A DNA stretch of 16,535 nt from contig JAXHST010000077.1 of NCBI GenBank assembly GCA_034190325.1, positions 1-16,535 of the forward strand, in the 5' to 3' direction. Under the pieces are notes generated by a model. The model was not told the DNA's origin. It ran no database searches and worked only from the letters and a program-made list of their open reading frames with translations. The position numbers and the translations under genes were made by a program. Positions 1-6,838 of the stretch are shown piece by piece. The DNA is from UBA287 sp034190325 (GTDB taxonomy: Archaea > Thermoplasmatota > UBA186 > UBA287). How positions within the stretch are numbered: the first letter of the stretch is position 1; each line of letters starts with the position of its first letter.

Positions 1-110
1 AGATGAGTGTTGACGCTATAAAAAGGTTCGAGAGAGCTGGAATACCGGCATACCCTTCGATATGGAGAGGTGTCAGAGCTATCTCGGCTCTTTACAGGAG
101 GTCTTCATGA
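1..110 (+). CDS. acdA: ADP-forming acyl-CoA synthetase, alpha subunit (C-terminal end only)
   Basis: This is the last 35 codons of a gene that begins left of the window; the reading frame runs from position 3 to the TGA at 108-110. The visible peptide contains FERAGIPAYPS followed by a short helix (RGVRAISALYRR). This resembles the usual ending of the CoA-binding/CoA-ligase (alpha) subunit of archaeal NDP-forming acetyl-CoA synthetases, where a 'GIP.YP....A..AL..L' tail closes the ligase domain. The identification is strengthened by the next gene, which encodes the matching beta (ATP-grasp) subunit and overlaps this stop as ATGA. The alpha subunit would form the acyl-CoA and acyl-phosphate intermediates and pass the phosphate through a histidine to the beta subunit. 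The N-terminal domains are outside the window, so the family call rests on a short tail plus context. Confidence 0.7.
   Translation, partial: MSVDAIKRFERAGIPAYPSIWRGVRAISALYRRSS
96..101 (+). promoter_or_regulatory. Shine-Dalgarno site that fixes the acdB start
   Basis: AGGAGG at 96-101 lies five bases before the ATG at 107. It supports 107 rather than an in-frame upstream ATG at 62, which would add 15 unrelated residues and lie deep inside the preceding gene. Confidence 0.75.
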
Positions 111-724
111 ACGAATTTGAGACAAAAATGCTTTTAAAGGGCTGTGGAATAGACGTGCCCAGAGGAAAGATAATAAAAAGCTTGGAAGATGCGAAAGGCA
201 TAGATTATCCTGCGGTCCTAAAGGTATGCTCCGCTAGGATACTGCATAAGAGTGATGTCGGAGGAGTGCTCTTTGTTAGGAACGAGGAGGAGCTGAAGAA
301 GGCTTTTGCAGAGTTATCTTCAAAGTTTCCGAATGAAAGCCTGCTTCTTGAAGAGATGATAGAGGAAAAAGGCATAGAGACCATAGTAGGAATAGGCTGG
401 GACCGGGATTTTGGGAGATTCATAATGGCCGGCATTGGTGGAGTCCTTGCGGAGCTCTATGGAGACGTTTCCTTCAGACTTTTGCCAATAAACAGGAAAG
501 ACGCTATAGATCTTGTTGAGAGCCTGAAAGGAAAAAAGCTATTCCATGGGTTCAGAGGTATCAAGGTAGCTAATGAGGCTTTTTATGACCTGCTCTTAAA
601 TGTTGCAGATACGGCTGAGAAGAAGGACATAAAGGATATGGATCTCAACCCTGTGCTCTTAACTGAGGAGAGAGCAATAGTGCTTGATGCAAAGATAGTG
701 GAGGTGAAAAATGAAGCTGATTGA
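107..724 (+). CDS. acdB: ADP-forming acyl-CoA synthetase, beta subunit (ATP-grasp)
   Basis: A protein of 205 residues forming the ATP-grasp half of archaeal NDP-forming acetyl/aryl-acetyl-CoA synthetase, which phosphorylates ADP using the acyl-phosphate energy delivered by the alpha subunit. Family hallmarks are visible: an N-terminal 'L...GI.VP.G' segment, the lysine-bearing YPAVLKV strand, HKSDVGGV, a glycine-rich GIGGVLAELYGDVSFRLLPI segment, and the C-terminal DMDLNPV metal/nucleotide motif. The length is close to the roughly 230 residues of Pyrococcus beta subunits. The ATG at 107 is chosen because it overlaps the acdA stop (ATGA) and follows a strong Shine-Dalgarno site. Its end overlaps the start of iorA by 14 bases, so synthesis is probably translationally coupled. 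Next to indolepyruvate oxidoreductase, the natural substrates are probably aryl-acetyl-CoAs; that specificity is inferred from context. Confidence 0.9.
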   Translation: MNEFETKMLLKGCGIDVPRGKIIKSLEDAKGIDYPAVLKVCSARILHKSDVGGVLFVRNEEELKKAFAELSSKFPNESLLLEEMIEEKGIETIVGIGWDRDFGRFIMAGIGGVLAELYGDVSFRLLPINRKDAIDLVESLKGKKLFHGFRGIKVANEAFYDLLLNVADTAEKKDIKDMDLNPVLLTEERAIVLDAKIVEVKNEAD

Positions 725-2540
725 AGAAAAGAATAGGAGATTGATATTGCTGGGCAATGAAGCAGTAGTGCGTGGCGCTATGGAGGCGGGAATAGACTTT
801 GCCGCTGCTTATCCTGGGACGCCTTCGAGTGAGATCGCAGACGCTCTTGCCATGGTTGCGAAAGACTACGGGATGTACTACGAGTACACTGTGAATGAAA
901 AGGTAGCAATGGAGATGGTTGCCGCTGCGAGCGCTTCAAACCTTAAGGCTCTAACATGCATGAAGCATGTGGGTTTGAATGTTGCCAGCGACGCTTTCAT
1001 GAGCATAGCCTACACCGGTGTGAGGGGCGGACTCGTTATTGTAAGTGCGGATGACCCTTCAATGCACAGTTCGCAAAATGAGCAGGATAACAGGTATTAC
1101 TCTCTGCTAGCCAATGTGCCCATGCTTGAGCCTGATAGCCCTCAGGAATGCTATGAGATGACAAAAAAGGCCTTTTCTCTATCTGAAACACTTGAAATGC
1201 CTGTGCTGATGAGAACCACAACAAGAGTAAATCACACATCCAGCGATGTGCTTGTTGGCGAAGTGCAAAAGAGAGAGGAGCACAAAGGGCACTTTGAAAA
1301 GGATCCTAAACGCTTTGTCATAGTGCCCGCGGTTGCATACAGGGAGCATAAAGAGCTATTAGCGAGAATGGAAAAGGCAAAGGAAATGAGCGAGAGCAGT
1401 GAGCTGAACTTTGTTGAAGGCTCTGGTGATACAGGAATAATAACAAGCGGAGTATCCTATCTTTATGTAAAGGAGGCTGTGGAAAACACAGGCATAAAAG
1501 CAAAGATCCTGAAGCTCGGCTTCACCCACCCGCTACCAGAAAAGAAGTGCACAGAATTCCTTAAAGGGTGCAAAAAGGTGCTTGTGGTGGAGGAGCTTGA
1601 GCCGTTCCTTGAGACGCAGATACTTGCACTTAAGGCAAAAAATGACCTCAAGGTAGAGATTCATGGTAAGGATCTGTTACCCAGATGCTATGAATTTGAT
1701 CTATTGCTTGTTGAAGATGCGATAAAAAGGTTTGCTGGCTCGATGGGGATGGAAAGGAAAAGAGAGGAGGGGATAACTGTCCCACCAAGACCTCCAGTTT
1801 TATGCCCGGGTTGCCCGCACAGAAATGCGTACTATGTAGCAAAACAGCTAACAAGAGGAAAAGCAATATTCCCGAATGACATAGGCTGCTATACCCTGGG
1901 CTTAAATGATCCTTACAATGCCGCTGATTTTCTTCTGTGCATGGGCTCAAGCGTCGGAACTGCCTGTGGCTTCTCAAAAAGCACAGATCAAGAGGTAATA
2001 TCTTTCATAGGGGATAGCACATTCTACCATGGGGGCATACCTGCGCTTATAGATGGTATACACAATAATGCAAACTTCCTTCTAGTTGTGCTGGATAACA
2101 GAACAACCGCGATGACAGGACACCAGCCCACACCTGGCTTACCTTACAACGCCGTAGCCAGTAATTTACCTGTAATCTTGCCTGAGGATATCGCAAAGGG
2201 TTGTGGGGTTAAGAATGTGGAGGTTGTGGATGGAAACGATCTCAGAGCACTCAGGGGCAGAATGAAGGAGATGCTCGATAAGAAAGAGCTGGGCGTGCTC
2301 GTCGTAAGGGCTCCGTGCATTCTGCTGGAGAACAGAGAGCTACGCAGAAAGGGCGCAGAGGTAAAGATCTATGAGATAGATCAAAACCTTTGCAATCAGT
2401 GCGACATCTGTATAGAGAAGTTTGGTTGCCCCGCATTCTATAAGGAAGAGGGGAAGATATGGATAGCGGATGATCTCTGCAACGGATGTGGTGTGTGTCT
2501 GCAGGTATGCGGGAGAAAGGCTATAAAGGTGAGAGAATGA
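711..2540 (+). CDS. iorA: Indolepyruvate ferredoxin oxidoreductase, alpha subunit
   Basis: A 609-residue subunit that oxidatively decarboxylates aryl-pyruvates (from Trp, Phe and Tyr) to aryl-acetyl-CoA, using thiamine diphosphate and reducing ferredoxin. The N-terminal pyrimidine-binding domain shows AAYPGTPSSEI and the catalytic-type glutamate region VNEKVAMEM. The middle has the IOR signature PPVLCPGCPHRNAYY. The diphosphate/magnesium motif is GDSTFYHGG...NNANFLLVVLDN. The C-terminus holds a two-cluster ferredoxin domain: first cluster CNQCDICIEKFGCP, second CNGCGVCLQVC. The length is slightly below the roughly 640-650 residues of Thermococcales enzymes, but all domains are present. The start at 711 follows GGAGGTGA at 700-707. 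The gene overlaps acdB by 14 bases and iorB by 4 bases (ATGA), so the two IOR subunits should be made in balance. Confidence 0.96.
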   Translation: MKLIEEKNRRLILLGNEAVVRGAMEAGIDFAAAYPGTPSSEIADALAMVAKDYGMYYEYTVNEKVAMEMVAAASASNLKALTCMKHVGLNVASDAFMSIAYTGVRGGLVIVSADDPSMHSSQNEQDNRYYSLLANVPMLEPDSPQECYEMTKKAFSLSETLEMPVLMRTTTRVNHTSSDVLVGEVQKREEHKGHFEKDPKRFVIVPAVAYREHKELLARMEKAKEMSESSELNFVEGSGDTGIITSGVSYLYVKEAVENTGIKAKILKLGFTHPLPEKKCTEFLKGCKKVLVVEELEPFLETQILALKAKNDLKVEIHGKDLLPRCYEFDLLLVEDAIKRFAGSMGMERKREEGITVPPRPPVLCPGCPHRNAYYVAKQLTRGKAIFPNDIGCYTLGLNDPYNAADFLLCMGSSVGTACGFSKSTDQEVISFIGDSTFYHGGIPALIDGIHNNANFLLVVLDNRTTAMTGHQPTPGLPYNAVASNLPVILPEDIAKGCGVKNVEVVDGNDLRALRGRMKEMLDKKELGVLVVRAPCILLENRELRRKGAEVKIYEIDQNLCNQCDICIEKFGCPAFYKEEGKIWIADDLCNGCGVCLQVCGRKAIKVRE

Positions 2541-3112
2541 AGCGCGAGATAGAGATAAGAGGAGTTGGTGGTCAGGGCGTAATACTTGCTGCTCATACGC
2601 TGGGTGAAGCCTGTTTGAAGGCAAATATCCATTGTGTCATAGGGGAGATACATGGCATGAGCCAGAGGGGGGGCAGCGTTCTGTGCACTGTGAGAATGGG
2701 GGATGTTTATGGCGCACAGACCAGAAGGATGGATTGTTTAATTGCGCTGGAGGCAATGGAATCTTTAAGAAGCTATGAAAAGATTGATGAAGAAGGCTTT
2801 GTCATACTCAATAGAAGGCTAATCCCCACATTCGCAATGTCCCAGGGGAAGGAGGGGCAGCTATCCTTTGAGGAGATTGAGAGTGAGATAAGGAAGAGAA
2901 CAAACAGAATGATAACTCTGAAGGCTACGGAGCTGGCAGAACAGGCAGGGTCTGTGCTAACAGAGAATGTTGTTATGCTCGGTGCCCTCAGCACCACTGG
3001 CATATTGCCCTTCAGTGAGAGTATTTTGAAAGAAGCGATAGCTGAGAGCGTGCCTGAGAGATATGTTGACGTAAATCTAAAGGCTTTTGATCTCGGTAGA
3101 TCTGTAAAATAA
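2537..3112 (+). CDS. iorB: Indolepyruvate ferredoxin oxidoreductase, beta subunit
   Basis: A 191-residue partner of IorA, equivalent to the gamma domain of 2-oxoacid:ferredoxin oxidoreductases, which binds CoA. The N-terminus EIRGVGGQGVILAAHTLGEA is diagnostic, and GEIHGMSQRGGSVLCTVRMG is the conserved second block. The ATG at 2537 overlaps the iorA stop as ATGA and is preceded by AGGTGAG at 2527-2533. An in-frame ATG at 2486 is rejected because it lies within the ferredoxin-domain coding region of iorA and would add 17 residues before the conserved start. It is the last gene of the acd-ior operon. About 175 bases without a convincing gene follow, and no clear U-rich terminator is visible. 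Confidence 0.95.
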   Translation: MKREIEIRGVGGQGVILAAHTLGEACLKANIHCVIGEIHGMSQRGGSVLCTVRMGDVYGAQTRRMDCLIALEAMESLRSYEKIDEEGFVILNRRLIPTFAMSQGKEGQLSFEEIESEIRKRTNRMITLKATELAEQAGSVLTENVVMLGALSTTGILPFSESILKEAIAESVPERYVDVNLKAFDLGRSVK

Positions 3113-3288
3113 TGAGCTTCAAGCACATCCGGCGATCATAGGAACATAGATAAAGGGAGCAGATAGAGGAGTGAGATAGCTATGAAAGAACATCTCGAAA
3201 CGCTCGTCTCAGAAGCTGAGAAATAGATGAAGCGCAGGACCAAAATTAGAGTGGTATATGTTTATATACGGGTAAAGAGAATATCTTC
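3113..3288 (+). other. Intergenic region between iorB and the membrane protein gene
   Basis: These 176 bases contain no recognisable gene. There is a 14-codon ORF at 3182-3226 starting MKEHLETLV, preceded by a purine-rich GAGGAG near 3167, and a 27-codon ORF starting at 3227. Neither has features that would lift it above chance. The right end carries a TATA box for the next gene. Confidence 0.5.
3261..3268 (+). promoter_or_regulatory. TATA box for the seven-helix membrane protein
   Basis: TTTATATA is centred about 24 bases before the ATG at 3289. Archaeal transcription starts roughly 25 bases after the TATA centre, so the message is predicted to be leaderless. No Shine-Dalgarno sequence of note precedes the ATG. 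Confidence 0.7.
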
Positions 3289-4251
3289 ATGGACTTCTTT
3301 ACAATCCTGAGCTTCATTCTTATGGCTCTTCTTTACATAGTCCCATTCATCTTCGTGTATTTTTTCGCAAAAAAACTTGAAAAGTATTTTCGCATAAGAT
3401 CTTTTCTTTTTGCCTCAGGCTCTATATGCGCTGTTCTCTCTTTTTCCCTTTTAACCATAGACTCTGTGATTAACCCTGCATCTATTGCGCTGGGCTCCGG
3501 GATCTATCTATCCGGCATAAATCTTGCCGGTGCATTCTTCTCTCTTGCAGCATCCATATTATTCTACCTCCTGACGGATGAAGTAAGCAGAGCCCTTGGA
3601 GCTCAAAAAAGAGATCTCTCTTTACCCATCTTTTTCCTTGTTATATTGTTTGCCCTTTACTATTCTCTGGGCAAAGCCCCTCTTTCCTTATCCCTTAACT
3701 TCCTTTTCTCAATAGCATCTTTTCTCTTTCTCTTTCGCTCTTATCAGAATCTTGCAGAGATCTATGGCTCGCTTGCCTCAGGTTATAGAGCACCTGCGCT
3801 AATCGCTTCATTTCTCCTTCTCTGGCATGTTTTTTATCAAACCTTTGCCTTCATGCTTTACCTTTTCCCCTCAGAGATCTCTGGCACCTTTTTTTATAAT
3901 GCACAGGCAGTTATAACAATCGCAACAATATTGCTTCTAGCTATCCCTGTGTGGAGAATGATAAAAAGCCTCGGAATAACCGTTAAACAGGACATGCCCC
4001 CTTTTCTCAATAAGATATCAATGCTTATAGGGGGCTCTGCAATAACAATATTAAAGAGAGCTATAGATGAATACAATAGAGAGCATGGCGCTACCATACG
4101 CTATGACTCTAAGAAGGGGCTCTTGAACGCAAATGAGGATTTCATGCGCTTTGCTGTCTCATACTTTGAAGGGTATATAGGCCCTGTGGCAAAGAGGGTA
4201 TACTCAGACCCTGTATCTGAGAATGGCGGCAACTCCACCAAAACTTCTTAG
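3289..4251 (+). CDS. Unrecognised seven-helix membrane protein with cytoplasmic C-terminal domain
   Basis: A 320-residue protein that I cannot place in a named family. About seven hydrophobic helices are visible, at roughly residues 3-24, 38-57, 66-92, 112-130, 134-149, 167-192 and 202-224. They are followed by a soluble tail of about 95 residues with short amphipathic helices (AITILKRAIDEYNREHG, then FMRFAVSYFEGYIGPVAKRVYS). Seven helices plus a small cytosolic domain resemble sensory-type architecture, but no catalytic or metal-binding motif is seen, so this is only a shape comparison. The start is supported by a TATA box 24 bases upstream. The last 16 codons overlap the 3' end of pelota on the opposite strand. 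Its neighbours give no functional clue because it is transcribed alone, towards a different operon. Confidence 0.8.
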   Translation: MDFFTILSFILMALLYIVPFIFVYFFAKKLEKYFRIRSFLFASGSICAVLSFSLLTIDSVINPASIALGSGIYLSGINLAGAFFSLAASILFYLLTDEVSRALGAQKRDLSLPIFFLVILFALYYSLGKAPLSLSLNFLFSIASFLFLFRSYQNLAEIYGSLASGYRAPALIASFLLLWHVFYQTFAFMLYLFPSEISGTFFYNAQAVITIATILLLAIPVWRMIKSLGITVKQDMPPFLNKISMLIGGSAITILKRAIDEYNREHGATIRYDSKKGLLNANEDFMRFAVSYFEGYIGPVAKRVYSDPVSENGGNSTKTS

Positions 4252-5217
4252 CGTCGTTCCAGCTTCATGCTCTGAGCTTATCACATATGTCCTGCACCCT
4301 GTCCTTTTTGCCAGATCTAAAAGCTCCACCCTATCGTGAAGTTTTTCATCCAGCACCAGAAGCTTTTCAGCAGCCCCCATCTCGAGTGCTCTCTTTGCTT
4401 CTTCACCCAGAGCGCAGAGCTCAGGATCCTTTCTCAGAAGGCTCAAAAGCTCATCAACAAGCTCATACTCCTCAGCAACCCTTAACTCTCCCTCAGCTCG
4501 CTTCAGAACGCCCTTCTTTATCGCCTCCTTTACACCGTTCATCCCTTCATCGCTTGTGCTCTCTATGAGCACTTTTTTTCCTAAATGCTCTGCAAAAGAA
4601 TCTTTCACAAACCCCGGGCCAACGATCGCCACGTTATTATCTGCTCTTCTTTCTATCTCTGCAGCCACCGTTCCGAAAAATTCCTTCTGCCAGTTACTTT
4701 TATCCTCAAACTGCTTGCCAGATCTATGGGAATTTATTGAAGCAATCTTTTCTATACCATAGGCTCTTACAACCGCAAGCGTTGCCTCTTCATCATCTAT
4801 GGAAACTATCAGAAGCTTTGCTTTCCTGCTGCTCTCTTCCGCTTCCTTTAAAAGTGCAAGCTCGCTTTCATGCCACTCTTTTATTATTGTTAGATCGCAT
4901 CCAGGCTGCACTGTTAGCGTGTGGTACTCCCCTATAGCCTCCGGAGCCTCTGTTATCTTTCCTCTCATGCGCAGATAGTTTGAGAAAGGATGGAACTCAA
5001 CACTCTCTACATTTATCGTTATTAGCATGGGCACTTTTTCGCTCTTTTTCTCTCTAAGCTTATCTGATGCTCCTTCTTTGCTCCTGAAGGAGAGCATCTT
5101 TACCAGATCGTTTTGCTCTATCACATTCTTCAAATACCATAGATCATCCATCGTGTCTACATAGATCTTTATCTTCCCGTATCTGAGATCCTTATGGAGT
5201 ATTTTCAATCTCAACAC
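4204..5217 (-). CDS. pelA: Pelota, ribosome-rescue factor (eRF1-like)
   Basis: A 337-residue archaeal pelota (Dom34), which enters the empty A site of stalled ribosomes and, with an aEF1A/ABCE1-type partner, promotes splitting. The N-terminal Sm-like domain starts LKILHKDLRYGKIKIYVDTMDDLW and continues to about residue 130. The central and C-terminal eRF1-like domains end with the typical SSEHEAGTTLRSFGGVAAILRYRV. There is no GGQ motif, as expected for pelota as opposed to aRF1. The length is normal. The start is non-ATG: GTG at 5217 or the following TTG; the family N-terminus fits either. It overlaps the NFACT gene by 26 bases, with the purine-rich GAGAGGTG just upstream, so the two are co-transcribed and probably coupled. 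The 3' end overlaps the convergent membrane protein gene. Confidence 0.95.
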   Translation of the reverse strand: MLRLKILHKDLRYGKIKIYVDTMDDLWYLKNVIEQNDLVKMLSFRSKEGASDKLREKKSEKVPMLITINVESVEFHPFSNYLRMRGKITEAPEAIGEYHTLTVQPGCDLTIIKEWHESELALLKEAEESSRKAKLLIVSIDDEEATLAVVRAYGIEKIASINSHRSGKQFEDKSNWQKEFFGTVAAEIERRADNNVAIVGPGFVKDSFAEHLGKKVLIESTSDEGMNGVKEAIKKGVLKRAEGELRVAEEYELVDELLSLLRKDPELCALGEEAKRALEMGAAEKLLVLDEKLHDRVELLDLAKRTGCRTYVISSEHEAGTTLRSFGGVAAILRYRV

Positions 5218-6838
5218 CTCTCGTTGGAAGAACCTTTGCTACATCCATTGCCTCAACGCCCAGCAGCTCAGAGATCTCTCTTGCAGCCTGCTCTACGGAC
5301 TTTTTTCCAGTAACTATTGTAACGCGTTTTTCACTCCTGATATCCGGCGCGCACATTGCTTTCTCTTCGCCGTTTATATTCACAACTCCAACAGTGAGTT
5401 TCATGGGCAATCTTCTATAATAGTTCTTTTTCCCGTAGATCATGAAAGACCCTTTCTGCAAGAATTGCCCCGTAGGGGGCTTTTTGCTCACCTGCTCCGC
5501 CCTTACCCAGTAAGCATCACAGCTGCTTATGCTCCCCCATGCCTTTGAGAAGCAGGCGACAAAATGACATGCTTCTTTAAATGTAATCTCAGAGGGCTCT
5601 CTACCATAGCTCTTTATCACACCACTGGATCCTCCATGGATATCAGCATGCGCGTAGAAATCTTCTTCCGTCAGATACCTTTTGACTATTCTCTCGTTGT
5701 CTCTAGCATTTTTTCCTGCGATCACAAGGAAATCTTCAGTTGTGAAGAACCACCAGTATCTCTCATACCATTGTGTTTTTTTCTCTTTTATTTTTTTGCC
5801 TTCTTTTTCCTTCCTTTCCTTCTCCTTAGCACTTTCCATTTCTTTTGCTCTCTTGAGCCCCTTTATCTTTTCTTTCATCGCTTTCCTTCTCTCATACAGC
5901 ACCTGCATATTTTGCTCCACGGTTTTATCTGGATCAAAGGTAAAATCATGAAAGCTTTTTGATTCATAAACCTCATCATACCTTGAATAGATCTCATTGA
6001 TGATCTCTTCTGTTTTCTTCAGCTCCTCTTCAGCCCTTCTTATCTCTTCGCTTTTTTTATCGGGTTTTTTACCCATCCTCTCTATATACGCCTCTATGGC
6101 TTCTGAAAAACTCCTGTGCTTCTCTCTCTCAAGATCCTTATAGAGATAGCTTTCAAAGGGCATCACGCTGACAGCAGAGCCATTTTCATAGTATACATAC
6201 CCTCCCTCAGGCTCCATAGATCTGATAGCAGAATGCAGAAGCTCCAGCTCTTCCTTGCTGAGCTCTGTTGCCTTTTTTTCCTTCTTAACGCCGGCTCTTG
6301 CACACAGCTCCTCTGCGTATTCCCCACCAAGCCCGAGATCAACGGCAAGAGCTCTAACAGTATCATACCTCCCATTTTTTATCACCTCTGAAAAATCCTC
6401 AAAGCTTATGGAAAAAAAGTCCATTGAGCCAGGAGGTGGCGCATATTTTTCTCCGACCGCAACCTTTCTATCTTTGAATTCCCTCGCCTTAGCTACAAAG
6501 TCTATGATGCCATCTTTTGTGACTATCAGATTTCCCCCGCCAAAGAGCTCTACGACGATCTCTATATCGCCGAGAGAAAAGGTTACTACCCTATCAGCCC
6601 CACTCTGTTTTACATCCCTTATTCTCCTGTTTTCAAGGTATCTCAGACTATCTATCTTCTTTATTTCTGTTTCTCTTTCAGAGACGTACATCCAGCCAGC
6701 AAGCCTCATTATTATGTTCTTCGCACCAGCCTTTATGACAAACATACCTTTGCCAGCGATTCCGAACTTTTTTATATAGCCCTGGGGCATTTCGGTGATC
6801 AAAGCTCTTAAATCAACTCCGCTCAGACTTTTCTTCAT
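5192..6838 (-). CDS. rqcH: NFACT family protein (archaeal Rqc2/RqcH homologue)
   Basis: A 548-residue homologue of Rqc2/NEMF/RqcH, which binds large ribosomal subunits obstructed by peptidyl-tRNA and in other organisms drives C-terminal tailing. Regions in order: NFACT-N about 1-165, helix-hairpin-helix-like region about 170-235, charged coiled coil about 245-350, then NFACT-R from WYERYWWFFTTEDFLVIAGKNA (about 357) through DFYAHADIHGGSSGVIK. Asp9 in the N-terminus and Asp82-Arg83 (SGADRVVTF) align with residues needed for tailing in yeast Rqc2 (D9, D98, R99), by my reading. It is somewhat shorter than many archaeal homologues. The ATG at 6838 follows a strong GAGGAGGTT (plus-strand 6848-6856) and overlaps the upstream gene by 4 bases. 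Pelota follows directly, linking ribosome splitting with clearance of the stalled 50S subunit. Confidence 0.93.
   Translation of the reverse strand: MKKSLSGVDLRALITEMPQGYIKKFGIAGKGMFVIKAGAKNIIMRLAGWMYVSERETEIKKIDSLRYLENRRIRDVKQSGADRVVTFSLGDIEIVVELFGGGNLIVTKDGIIDFVAKAREFKDRKVAVGEKYAPPPGSMDFFSISFEDFSEVIKNGRYDTVRALAVDLGLGGEYAEELCARAGVKKEKKATELSKEELELLHSAIRSMEPEGGYVYYENGSAVSVMPFESYLYKDLEREKHRSFSEAIEAYIERMGKKPDKKSEEIRRAEEELKKTEEIINEIYSRYDEVYESKSFHDFTFDPDKTVEQNMQVLYERRKAMKEKIKGLKRAKEMESAKEKERKEKEGKKIKEKKTQWYERYWWFFTTEDFLVIAGKNARDNERIVKRYLTEEDFYAHADIHGGSSGVIKSYGREPSEITFKEACHFVACFSKAWGSISSCDAYWVRAEQVSKKPPTGQFLQKGSFMIYGKKNYYRRLPMKLTVGVVNINGEEKAMCAPDIRSEKRVTIVTGKKSVEQAAREISELLGVEAMDVAKVLPTRGVEIENTP

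Noticed and set aside
62..106. Earlier ATG start for acdB
   Set aside because: It would overlap the acdA coding frame and add 15 residues unlike the family; the ATG at 107 has a strong Shine-Dalgarno site and the ATGA overlap.
1648..1977. Minus-strand ORF of 109 codons opposite iorA
   Set aside because: It lies wholly antisense to the conserved IOR cysteine and thiamine-binding region, with shadow-like composition.
3182..3226. 14-codon ORF with a purine-rich stretch upstream after iorB
   Set aside because: Too short and generic, with no coding signature, TATA box or attenuator-like structure; kept only as a note.
6255..6779. Plus-strand ORF of 174 codons opposite NFACT
   Set aside because: It is antisense to the strongly conserved NFACT N-terminal domain and its serine/proline/phenylalanine-rich composition is typical of a shadow frame.
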